In this document: positions 53,936 through 64,000 of the stretch, in pieces
Layout of the letters: every line of letters begins with the position of its first letter
Position numbering within the stretch: the first letter of the stretch is position 1
Source of the DNA: Typha latifolia
Taxonomy: Eukaryota; Streptophyta; Magnoliopsida; Poales; Typhaceae
Assembly (NCBI GenBank): GCA_019914945.1
Contig: CM034107.1
Location: 9,858,001-9,922,000 of the forward strand
Direction of reading: 5' to 3'
Length of the DNA stretch: 64,000 nucleotides
Position numbers and translations under genes: made by a program
Notes under the pieces: model-generated
The model's input: only the letters and a program-made list of their open reading frames with translations
Told to the model about the DNA's origin: nothing
Database searches by the model: none

Positions 53936-56900
53936 ATGGTCGTTGACTCCATAAGGGAGGAACCCCTTGAGGAAGATGGAGATGTTGATGAGAGGGACTC
54001 TGAGCTGTATACAGATGACACAGCATCTGAAGATGTTAAAACACCTCAGATGCTGATCGTTAGTAGCTTTATGATGAGCTATATTAATTATTAACTCTTC
54101 TATGCAGCTGTGGTCGTGTTAAGTGCTGTCTTTGTCTTTGGCAGGACATGGGGGATGATTCTGCTGAGGACCTGCCATTGCCCAAGGACAAAGTAGTAAC
54201 TTTTGTTGAGGATAATGTCCATGAGAATGATCAGGACAAGGACGATCCTGTTGTAGGTCATGTAAAAGTTGAAGGGGATGATAAAATACCTAGTTTGGGA
54301 ATGGTATTCAGATCTTATGACGAAGTATGCAGCTTCTATAAGAAATATGCTCTGACTGTTGGGTTTGGCGTAGCTGTTAGGAAGTCATCTTTTACAAAAT
54401 CTGGAGTATGTCGAAGGTTGATACTCGCATGTACTAGGGGAGGAAAGGGACGAGCAGATGCATGCTATCAAGCTAGACAGACAGCTAAGACAAACTGCCA
54501 AGCTATGATTGTAGTGAAGTTATGGAGTGATGGATTGCTTCATCTTGTTGAAGCTAATCTTGAACATAATCATCCAGTTAGCCCATCTGCAGCACGACTC
54601 ATGACCTGCTATAAGAAAATGATTGATGCAATGAGAGAGGAACCTGTTGCATGGCCAATTGGACGTAAAGATGCACAACCAGTTGAGAAGGCATGTGGAA
54701 ACTCTAGCGAGAGAGGGCAGGTGAAGTTTGGCGAAGGAGATGATGAATCGATTTATCAATTTTTTGCAACCATGCAGAACAAGAATCCAAACTTCTTCTA
54801 CTTAGTGGATTTGGACAAGCATGGTTGCTTGAGGAGCTTATTCTGGGCTGATGCGAGGTCTAGGGCAGCCCATGCATATTTTGGTCATGATGTCATTTAC
54901 ATTGATACGACATACTTGACTGAAAAGTACGATTTGCCGCTCGTTTCTTTTGTTGGAATGAACCATCATGGCCAGTTAGTGTTGTTCGCTTGTGGTTTAC
55001 TTTCTGATGAAGCCCTTGAAAGTTATACTTGGTTATTCAGGGCATTTTTAACATGCACACTACAACGCTGTCCAGATGCTGTAATTACTGACAATTGTAA
55101 GACCATTCAAGCTGCTGTTTCCGAGGTATTTCCTCAAGCTCAACATCGCCTATGTTTATCTCTTATAATGAAAAGGATACCAGAGAAATTGAAAGGTTTT
55201 GCAGAATCCAAAGCAATGATGAAGGCTTTAGAGAAAACAACTTTTGATTCTTTGAGGCCCAATGAATTTGAAGAAAAATGGAAAAAAATGATTGAGGAAC
55301 ATAGACTCGAAGATCATGAATGGTTCTGTTCACTCTATGCAGATCGACATTTGTGGGCACCAGTTTTTCTCAAAGATAAATTCTGGGCAGGTCTGTCCAT
55401 TTCACAGCGTGGGGAATCTATTACTTCCTTCTTTGATGGATTTGTATATCCAAGAACGTCTCTAAAGCAATTTCTTGTGAAGTATGAGATGGTGATACAA
55501 AGTAAATATAAGAAGGAGGCACAAGCAGATTCAGAATCATTTCACAAGACACCTCTCATCATATCAAAATTTTACATGGAGGAGCAGCTATCCAAAGAGT
55601 ACACAGTCAACATGTTTAGGAAATTCCAGGATGAGTTAAAAGCCACTATGTATTGTCATGCTACACCTATTAAGGCTAATGGACCACTCATTACTTTTGA
55701 AGTCAAAGAATGTTCATACATTGAAGATGGTAAAAGGACAGATAGTAAGGAGCATGAAGTTTACTTTAATGAGGATGAACTTGCAGTGCAGTGCATCTGT
55801 GGCTTTTTCCAGTTCAGTGGCATTCTATGTAGACATGCACTCTCTGTATTTAAGTTACAACAGGTGTTTGAAATTCCATCTCAATACATTCTTAGTCGCT
55901 GGAAAAAGGATTATAAGAAACTGCATTCTTTGGCTCATTCCTCTAAAGAAATGCTAAGTGACAATATTGTTGAGCGTCAGGATCATTTATCTAGTCGTTG
56001 CCTTGAGCTGGTTGAACTAGGGTTCATATCTGATAATAGGTACCAAGTTGCTTTAAAGTTGTTGAAAGAAGCAGAAAAATCTCTTCTAGGTGATGTTCCA
56101 CTCAGAGACGGGCAACCTAAGCTTGTGTCTTTTGAAACCCAATCAAGTGGAAATGTTCAGAGTCTTTTGACATCACAAGTGGGCTTCCCTGAACGTAATA
56201 AGAACTCTGAATCTTCAAGTGCAAAACATCGAGGTAGGCCACCAAAAAAGGGACGAGATTCTAACATGGGAACAAATAAGGAACAGGTATGCCATTCCTT
56301 TTTCTCAATCATTGCCCAATATGCATTTGCATACCAATTCTAACAGCTATCTCTGTGATAAATATGTTGATTAGGACTTTCTAGGATCATCTTTGGTTGG
56401 AAATGAACCCCATCTGCTTCAAGGTGCCCCTACTGTTTCACATCTTGACAGTCATATGAGTCCACAAGGAGGCATTAATTTAATGGTACATGTTATTTTA
56501 TTCTTAATATTTTTTCTTTCATTCAGCAGCATAATTTATAAAAAGCTAACTATTTTGCATAAAATAGGAAGACATTGCCCCAAATGAATTGTCATTTGGT
56601 ACTCATTTCGGCATGCATGTTAATCACCAGCATCATATGCCCAGCCAACCGAGGATCCCATCAAGCAACGTAATGCAGGTTTCTGCTTACTTTGGGACCT
56701 TTATGTAGCTCTATTTTATGCTTCATAAGATTACAGTAATATAATGTCAACTACTGGTTTATGTGCTCATATACTTAATATACAAGGTCCCAATGTATAT
56801 TAGTTTGAAATTACAGGGTCAATATGATCATCAATCTATTGGAAGTCAGTCAAGGATGCAGTGGATTTATCAGGAAATGATGCAGGTTCTTATCACTATT

Positions 56901-57047
56901 TTCCAATTTCAGTTTCTCATACTAGTCTCAAAAACTCAGGCACACAGTTTGAAGATGATACCTGAAATGTTCAGGCATTTGATTGATGTGACTTAACTGC
57001 AGGAGGATCAGATATCAAAGCCACCTTTTGGTCGAAGAATGGGGTAG
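53936..57047 (+). CDS. FAR1-RELATED SEQUENCE (FRS) protein, gene 2
   Basis: An 866-residue paralogue of gene 1 in tandem. Coding exons: 53936-54058, 54145-56286, 56375-56485, 56568-56678, 56817-56885, 57003-57047. The small first exon adds 41 acidic residues (MVVDSIREEPLEEDGD onward) that gene 1 lacks; it joins the next exon in frame at MLI/DMGDD. FAR1 domain zinc ligands are C137, C159, H182, H184. The MULE domain has D295 (IDTTYL) and D357 (VITDN) and keeps Glu465 in SQRGESITSFF, so the DDE triad is present. The SWIM finger is CICGFFQFSGILCRHA, and an AT-hook HRGRPPKKGR is present. The last four exons match gene 1 in phase, and two in length (111 and 69 bp). Predicted nuclear regulator; function otherwise unknown. 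A start at 54148 would be in frame but ignores the spliced upstream exon. Confidence 0.9.
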
Positions 57048-57780
57048 AACATTAGATTCTAATTATAGAATAGATACCCTAGGTATGTCCTTTGTCTTGT
57101 GATCCATGCCATGCACATCTCTACAAGTTTTATGCATATTATTTGGGTTACTTCAATATTCTTTGATATATCTATGCTTACAATGATTGTGCTACCTTTT
57201 TCATCCTCTTGTAATCACAACAGAAATAGTGTCTTACAATAAGATTGGCCTAATAATATTGTAAGGGATATTTTTCTTGGTGGAAATGTAAGGTATTTCA
57301 CCTTTCTTTCCACATCATTTAACTGTTTAAGACAATTACTAGCTAAAGATCAAATTTACATGTGTTGGCAGGTAAAAGGCTGTTGAAGATCATTATAGGA
57401 ACTCACAGAAATCAGGATTTTCCTTTATAAATATACCTGAGATAACTTTTACAGGATTGGATCTTTGCACAAATACTGATATAGATTCCTGAGATTACTT
57501 GCTAACTCAAAACTGAATTACCAAGAGTGCTTGAAAGTGTTGATAAAATTGCAGACCAATTTAAAGCAGAATGTTGTACAGGTTCAACGCGCAGAACGCG
57601 CCAATTACTTGTAATCTTCACTTTGATAAATATTTCTTTGAAGTTCTCATATTACTAGGGCTTGTCCCTATTCAGTTGTTTTTGTTGTATTTTGTAAATA
57701 GTATCCTATAATCTGTATAGTTACATTGTCGTTGTAACTTTTGTTTCCTGAGCTGTAAGTATGAAGACCTATTAATGAAG
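57048..57780 (+). other. 3' untranslated region of FRS gene 2, with an intron
   Basis: Donor CCTAG/GTATGTCC at 57082 and acceptor TGTTGGCAG at 57371 define an intron 35 bases after the stop, at the place corresponding to gene 1. The end near 57780 (after TTAATGAAG) is a guess. Confidence 0.45.
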
Positions 57781-57939
57781 TGCACAGAACTGAAATTTAG
57801 TTGACCTATTATTGGTTGCTGATTAATAATTTTGAAAGAATATGATGCTCATAGCTGATTGGTGATTGTTGTCAGAAAATGTAGAAAACTCATATTTGTA
57901 GTAGAATATTCTTGACGGTTAAACTTTTTGAGGTTATAA

Positions 57940-60900
57940 TGTCACCTCTAAATTTTGGGGCAAAATAAAATGGGTAACGGTAGCGATAGAAAACGTGTAA
58001 TGACCAACTATATATTTAATTAATATATCACAATATTATTAGTTAAAAATAAATAAATAAAAATAGTAAATATATTACCATCTTCTCTCTCTTTACTTTC
58101 TTTCCCCTCTCTCCTGCGGCCTCCCCTCCCATTCTCTATCCTTACTCTCTTCTCTCTTTGCTCCCACACTCTCTTCTCTCTCCTACGACCTCCCCTCCCA
58201 CGCTCTCTTCTTACTCTCTTCTCCCACGCTCTCCCTTCTCTTCTCTCTCCTACGGCCTCCTCTCCCACGCTCTCTCTTTACTCTCTTCTCTCCCTCACTC
58301 TCTTCTCTTGGCCGTGGCCTCCCATTCCCTACATGCTAGCTTAAACCTTAAAGCATATCGTGCCCAATGAGTAAACCGCCTTTGTTAGAGGAAGTTTGAA
58401 ATTTTAGGCAAGTGGGCTAAGGTGATGAGCTAAAGTGATATGTAATTAAATGATGTCTAATCTAAGAACAATATAATTATTGTGGGTTATTATTAAATTA
58501 TTTTTTAAAAGTTGTATAGAATAAAATAAGAGAGAATAATGAATTACTATACTAGATTAAAATAAGATATTATTTAATTACTATACTAGAATAAGGAGGC
58601 TTATTCTAAAATAAGGTTATCTTATTCCATAATAAGTAAATGGGGGCTTAATGTTGAGTTTCACAAAATAAACATTGGTTACACATCATTACGAAAAGCA
58701 TCAAAATTACATTACATAAAATAAGCAGACATTAGCATTTAATAATAGAAATAATAAGTATTTAGTAGTCCGGTAAGTCATCTCCCTCGCCACCGATTTT
58801 GTAGTCACCTCTTCTTTTTTTATTGTACCCACCTCCTCTATATTAATCCTCTATTGCTTCTTCTAATGATTTCATGTCTTAATTTAGTCATGTTTGATGT
58901 ATTTTAATATTTAGTGTTTACATTAGAAAATAATTTTGAGTCATTATTTGAATAATTTTAGGACACTCCAATTTTAAATAATACAGAAGAAAAATATTTA
59001 TTATATAATTAAAAAAATTAAAATTAACTCATAAATAATTTAATATTAGACTCATTTCCAAAGGTACTATTTTTATTAAACACTGATTAGTAAATTTAAT
59101 TATATACTCAGTTTAACTAATAGATTATTTAATAAAGGATATAGACGAAATTTAAAATTTTAGATTAAGCTTCTATAGGGCAAAATTGGAATTCTAAAAA
59201 ATTGAATAGTTATTTGGAGCCGGGCTTCAAATTCTTGGATGGGTCTCCAAATTTCGAGTCCCATTTGAAACTCGATTGGAGCTCCACTAAACTCCAAATT
59301 TGGGTAATAGTTGATCTTGGAGAGCCCAACCTCGTTGAGCAACCATGACCTTCTCGGCCCAAGAAGGGTTAGGCTACCCAATAGGCCGAAAAGAATTGGA
59401 ATGAATCCTTCAGAAGAAGAAAATATGCAAGAGAAGAATAGGTGGTCAAGATCCTTCAAAAAGCTCGTAAATTGGGTAAGCTCTATAAGAAGTAAGGCCC
59501 GCTAGATGGTCGGGTTGGGAATTTGTTCTAACAAAACTTCCCCTCATATCAAGCCCTATGAAAACTAGGTTCCTTTAGGACCTTGGGCTGGGTTGACCTA
59601 TCTTGGAGTGAGTCGACTCACCTTGATTTAGGCTTAGTCATCGAAGGCCTAGTTGAGATAGGCTTAGGGGCCAACTTTGTGGATTGGCTCAGTTTATCGG
59701 TAGCTTAGCCTGTTGTAGGTGAATGGGTTAGGTGGACCCCTATTGATGAGCAAGTTAGCTTGCTAGTTACTCTTATTTATGATTTAATAAGATATTACTT
59801 GTAAATTACCTACTAATTAGTAATTTTAGTAAATCCTGATTATTCACCTTTGCTAGAAGAATTTTGAAATTTCAGACAAGTGGACTATCTTCTCTTATTG
59901 TTATGAGCTTATATGATGTTAAAGAGTGTAGCTCTATTAGCATGCTTGTTTATGATAATACAATGTTACTATATGATGATGATATTTTTCATTATACTTG
60001 CTAATTCATATATTATTACGTTGCCTATATAGCATGTTTATAAAATAACACCTAATTATTCTATGATAATCATGTTCTCGATTACATGTTGATATTTAAC
60101 TTACATTATAGCACGCCACTAGCATACATGTGGTACCTTGAGAGATGTGAGTTATTTGTCTCAACAGTACCTGATACCTCCCTAGTTATAATAAAGGTTG
60201 ATATAATTATACTATAATATTATGTAATAGGACATATACTTAATGTCCTAATATGTGGAGCTTAGACAATCAGTCATATCGTTTGTCGAGCAATGAACGA
60301 TTCTACTATAAATTGACGAGAGTAAAATTTCTTAGGATATTAAAGTGCAAATAGTAGTGACTCATGATTTCCACATAAGCGATGCGAGGATGTTGAGCCA
60401 AAGGCTCGAGTGGGTAGCATCGAAGCACGATGCAAACTCATTATGGTGATGGATCTACAACTAAGTACTTAGCAGCGATAGACAATTAATTAGCAATTCG
60501 CTGGATAATGGGCAAATGATTCTATTACTATGGTCTACCTTCCCATTTAGGGTCACTTATTTAGATGTAGTCAAGTATAGACTGGTCAACCTAGTGTCGA
60601 GCGAGTCAAGTGGACTCTTAAATATAGTGAAAGCATGCACAAGAGTTCAACAATGCTAACTAACATAACTTGTGTTTATCTTATGTTGTATATAGAGATG
60701 AGATAGGTATATCACTCATCTTTAGCATGAGTATACATATAATAAGTAGATGAGTTTAAAATTGCTCGACATCATTTTTTTATTTTTTATGTACTTAGCA
60801 TGTTGGGTATAAATGCATAAACATTGTCATGCTATAGAGTTAATTATACATTAGCATATTAGAGATAGCGCCGCTTACTAAGCATTACGCTCATCCATAT

Positions 60901-61172
60901 TTGATATATGATGAGATTGTTGTAGTTATGGTGAGAGCTATTATAGCAATTTACTTACCGGGGCATTACTGCATTAAGCCTCTTTTATTATTTTTTATAT
61001 AATAACATTGTAAAGGGACATATTCTTCCCTTGTAATAGCTTAATTTCATTATATACTTTTATATTCTAAGACTCCAACTTCTTTCTTATTATTGATGGA
61101 CTTATTGTGGCTTACAGACTTTACTATTAGTTTTTCTATCTTTTTGGCACATGGTAAGTTCGAGGTGTTTCA
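57940..61172 (+). mobile_element. Candidate long solo LTR (about 3.2 kb)
   Basis: It starts TGTCACCTCTAAATTTTGGGG and ends TTCGAGGTGTTTCA, giving imperfect inverted ends (TGTCACCTC / GAGGTGTTTCA) of the kind seen in long gypsy LTRs. Near the right end GCCGCTTACTAAGCATTACG and ATTTACTTACCGGGGC are typical of such LTR interiors. No protein-coding retrotransposon sequence lies within. The 5-bp flanks (TATAA and AAGAA) do not match cleanly, so this is tentative. Confidence 0.45.
58081..58320. repeat. CT-rich minisatellite
   Basis: Words such as CTCTCTCCTACGACCTCCCCTCCCACGCTCTCTT repeat with a period of roughly 60-70 bp, with drift. Open frames over this region come from the repeat. Confidence 0.75.
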
Positions 61173-61349
61173 AAGAATTTTAAAAATAACACAAGACGGT
61201 TATTACCAATTGTATCCCAAAATTTTGAATAAAATAAATTTAAAAATTATCAAGCCTAAGGCACTTTGCCCACCGACACGAATTACACAATTGATCTCAC
61301 TTTTGCCTCAAAGAAACATCTAAGTAGGTCATCAGAGAAGAGGTGGAGA

Positions 61350-62720
61350 TTAAAGGGAAGAGATGGCCAGTCATCCATTACACAAAGGCGAACGACATCT
61401 GGCTCCACAGGCTCAAATAAAACTCCACAAAAGCATTAGAAATATAGGTATGAAAAGTAGTAAAATCCAAATCATTTAGAAATAACAATTCAATGAAATT
61501 TTTTTATTATGGATTTTTGCAAAGAGCTAATTTTTTTTTATTAGAATCACCATAGATATCCAATTTATTAGCAACTTACTTTGCCATTTAAGGTCAATTT
61601 GTCCAAGTAGAGCTACACACTACCAATTTAGAGCTATCAAGACACAAAATCCTCCACATAAAAAGGAGAAATAGCTTCTTGAGCTTATAAATTTTCAATA
61701 TCGATTCTAACATTGTCCAAATTGACTTCAAGACACCTAAATTGTAATGATTCCAGCGAGTCAAAAGTTGAGAAATAATAGAAAAACTAGATCGGAAATT
61801 ATCTAGAGACGAGTTACCCCATTGAGAGAAGCAACCTTAGCCTAGGCTTTGACAACAATTTTTTTAACCTTCGGATAATCGAACCAAAACTATTCAAAAT
61901 GAAATAATCCCTTCATACGAGAAAGTGACCTAAGTTAATCAAGCATGATCAAAAGCAATACTAGAAATGTGCATCACAAAATAACTAGAAAACATATTAA
62001 CTAAAACCAAATTAATTAAAACATAATAAAGTAACGTGATTAGAGCTCTGACAGTTATTACATCATATGAAAGGAACCAACATATAAGACCAATATAAGC
62101 AGTAAACTTAATAGAAGTAGATATACACCAAAGAGAAGTTAAAATTATTAAATTCCACTCAAGAGAAGTCCTCAATATTCACAAAACTAAGCTCATGAGA
62201 GCAAAAATAAAAACTTATTTTTTATATTCACCATGACATGTAGTGCCTAGGGAGAGGAACAGATATGAATCACAATACTAAAGCTCGCTTGGCTAACCAC
62301 CATTATAACACCTAGCCCTCATGTTCTCGACATAAACACAATATTCAAATCAAGGCTAAGCCTATGTAGGCAAGCCTGAGATATTCTCAATGTTAGATGT
62401 GCCTCAATAAGAACAAGAATATCAAGAAAAAAATATATTAATATGATTTAAGAGAGAAGACCACCCTTCCTTCTTAGTGATCCCACAATAATTTCAAGAG
62501 AGAATATGCATTAAGAAACCATATCATTAGAAACTTTGTTCGTGAGAGGAATAGTTGAATTATGTCATCTTTGAAATCCCTTTAGACTTTTTAGTTTTAG
62601 CTTTAGATTTAAATAGAGCAACTACATTAACCGCGAAGGAAGGTTGTCCCACCTTCCTTTCCTTAAAAGAAGCACCATAAATAATCAAAATAAGCTTGGG
62701 ATTCTTGAGTTCTATAGGAT
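61350..62720 (-). mobile_element. LINE 5' remnant (ORF1 tail and endonuclease)
   Basis: Read on the minus strand, 62640-62700 gives KLILIIYGASFKERKVG, like the LINE ORF1 tail. 62290-62520 gives ILVLIEAHLTLRISQACLHR and LSLDLNIVFMSRT, resembling the endonuclease start (ILFLxETH...). Many stops follow to 61939. Similarity is by pattern only and is weak below 61900. Confidence 0.45.
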
Positions 62721-63009
62721 GTCAATCACTTCAGCATGGGCATGACTTTGGGCGTTCTCAACTGTAGCAGCTGCTTTGTCCACAAAATTGATGAGGATAT
62801 GCATAAATATTGCTGAATTTTTTTTCTATCATTAAATATCTTTTTTTTTCGACTAGATTGTATATTAGATCATACTTAGATAGTTAAAAGAGACTCATAG
62901 TGTATCAATATTCTCAAATTTTGAATCCTAGCAACACTAATTTAATTGTCGCTGTAAATTTTCACTTCTATCTAATAGAAACCTAAGTCTAATTACATGC
63001 ATAATTAGA

Positions 63010-63190
63010 TAAAGCAATATAACCTAGTGGTACATTGGCAATAGTTGAATCTTACCAACCAGCCCATAATAGAAGTCATGTGTTCGATTTTCGTATAAAC
63101 ATTGAGATTTGATATTTGATAAATTTTCACTAAGGCAGTATCCACCTATAGTAATGCTATTGCATACATGAGGTTTTAACAAACGGCTTT
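63010..63190 (+). mobile_element. Possible tRNA-derived SINE
   Basis: AACCTAGTGG at 63021-63030 resembles an RNA polymerase III A box, and TGTTCGATTTTC at 63081 resembles a B box, 60 bp apart. Plant SINEs have this head. No poly-A or T-rich tail and no target duplication were defined. Confidence 0.3.
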
Positions 63191-63839
63191 TTTATATTTT
63201 ATTTACCTAAATTAATCTCACCTCAAACTTAATATCAAAATGGGTCAGTAACACTATAGCTCTAAGTAAAAGGCTCACAAGTTCCACATTTTATCTTTAG
63301 ATAGAAACGCTAAAAAGTTTATTTTATAAAATGTTTAACTATTTAGTATTTTATGTTTAGAAAATGACGAAGAGTTGGAGCGTTTTGTTACAAAAAAAAA
63401 ATTTAAGTAAATTTGGAGGAGCTTTTTCATTTCTTCACAACGACATATTTTATAGCTACAATGGATAACCGAGCATAAATTAATGACGTTATAATTTTTT
63501 TCTTTATATTTTTATCTGTATCTTTCTTATTTAGTATTTTTAACAATAAAAACTTAATTATCCTCTTTTTCTAGTATCGCTAAATTATTCAGTATTTTTT
63601 CTTTAAATAAAAATGCACACTATATTAGTATTTTACTTTAAAAAATACTAATCTGATTAGCATTTTATTTTTGGCTGGATAAAATTCTTAATAGTTTAGT
63701 GTTTTATTTAGGGCTATAATAAAATAGACCTCTTTTGATATTAACTTTTAGGTGTAAATTATTTCGGTAAATAAAATTAAAAATACGTTAAAAGCTCTTG
63801 CATACATAGTAGTTGAGTTGGGCCTATAAATAAACACAA
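63191..63839. other. AT-rich intergenic DNA, no gene seen
   Basis: The TTTAGTATTTT/TAGCATTTTA word recurs several times between 63340 and 63710, suggesting a diverged short repeat. No coding frame. Confidence 0.5.
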
Positions 63840-64000
63840 TTAAAACAGCCCTCAATTCTCACGCAGCTTTCCACCGCTACCACGTGTCGCATCCTGCTCT
63901 TGTTATTTCGGATGCATTCTTCGGGACTCGAATTTTGACCCAACGCGGTCCCTTCATCCGTCTCTCTTTAGTCCCTTTCCCAAAAAGGAACCCTAGAATT
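63840..64000 (+). promoter_or_regulatory. Possible promoter/leader of a gene beyond the right edge
   Basis: GC content rises sharply. CCACGTGTCGC at 63880-63890 contains a perfect G-box (CACGTG) that also reads as an ABA-response element (ACGTGTC). It is followed by a CT-rich leader-like stretch and AACCCTAGAATT at the end. No ATG with a long frame is present inside the window. Confidence 0.35.

Noticed and set aside
58020..58370. Arg/Glu-rich and Ser/Pro-rich frames
   Set aside because: Produced by the CT-rich minisatellite.
59160..59505. Two overlapping 64- and 99-residue frames
   Set aside because: No family resemblance, opposite strands, and located within the candidate solo LTR.

Overview
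The window is nuclear DNA from a flowering plant. Genes are split by GT-AG introns and sit far apart in AT-rich DNA full of LTR retrotransposons, LINE remnants, MITE-like elements and CT/GA microsatellites. The cysteine synthase sequence looks more monocot-like than eudicot-like to me, but the species cannot be fixed by eye. I see no operon, CRISPR array, phage or organelle segment, and no wholly new system. The value of the window lies in a tandem gene duplication whose two copies have diverged, and in a pair of transposase-derived regulators.

Layout. 1-6672: a decayed Ty3/gypsy chromovirus (minus strand, 40-5790, LTRs and target-site duplication visible) sits inside the integrase gene of a related element on the plus strand. 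6673-14560: no gene recognised; AT-rich DNA, a ~400-bp direct repeat pair, CT-rich LTR-like DNA. 14582-16250 (minus): a small gene like mitochondrial COA3/CCDC56. 18550-25728 (minus): an intact ten-exon plastid-type cysteine synthase (O-acetylserine(thiol)lyase, 390 codons). 26040-28230: minus-strand LINE remnant interrupted by LTR-like DNA. 29730-37621 (minus): second copy of the cysteine synthase gene, broken by a 14-bp deletion. The two copies are units of a ~10-11 kb tandem duplication (about 14780-25905 and 28240-37862), whose left edge falls in the COA3-like coding exon. 38928-39515 (minus): a single-exon four-helix membrane protein. 41570-46508: a degenerate plus-strand LINE. 46530-50940 and 53240-57780 (plus): two tandem FAR1-RELATED SEQUENCE (FRS) genes with identical exon plans, separated by a fragment of a caffeoylshikimate esterase/monoacylglycerol lipase gene. 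57940-61172: a candidate 3.2-kb solo LTR. 61350-62720: minus-strand LINE endonuclease remnant. 63010-63190: possible SINE. 63840-64000: GC-richer DNA with a G-box, perhaps the promoter of a gene beyond the edge.

Working genes are probably five: the COA3-like gene, cysteine synthase A, the membrane protein, and FRS genes 1 and 2. They do not form a pathway. Cysteine synthase makes cysteine from O-acetylserine and sulfide in plastids, the COA3-like protein would serve cytochrome oxidase assembly in mitochondria, and the FRS proteins are predicted nuclear DNA-binding regulators. Exon coordinates were read by hand from splice sites and frame continuity, so boundaries could shift by a few bases where several AG or GT candidates lie close together.
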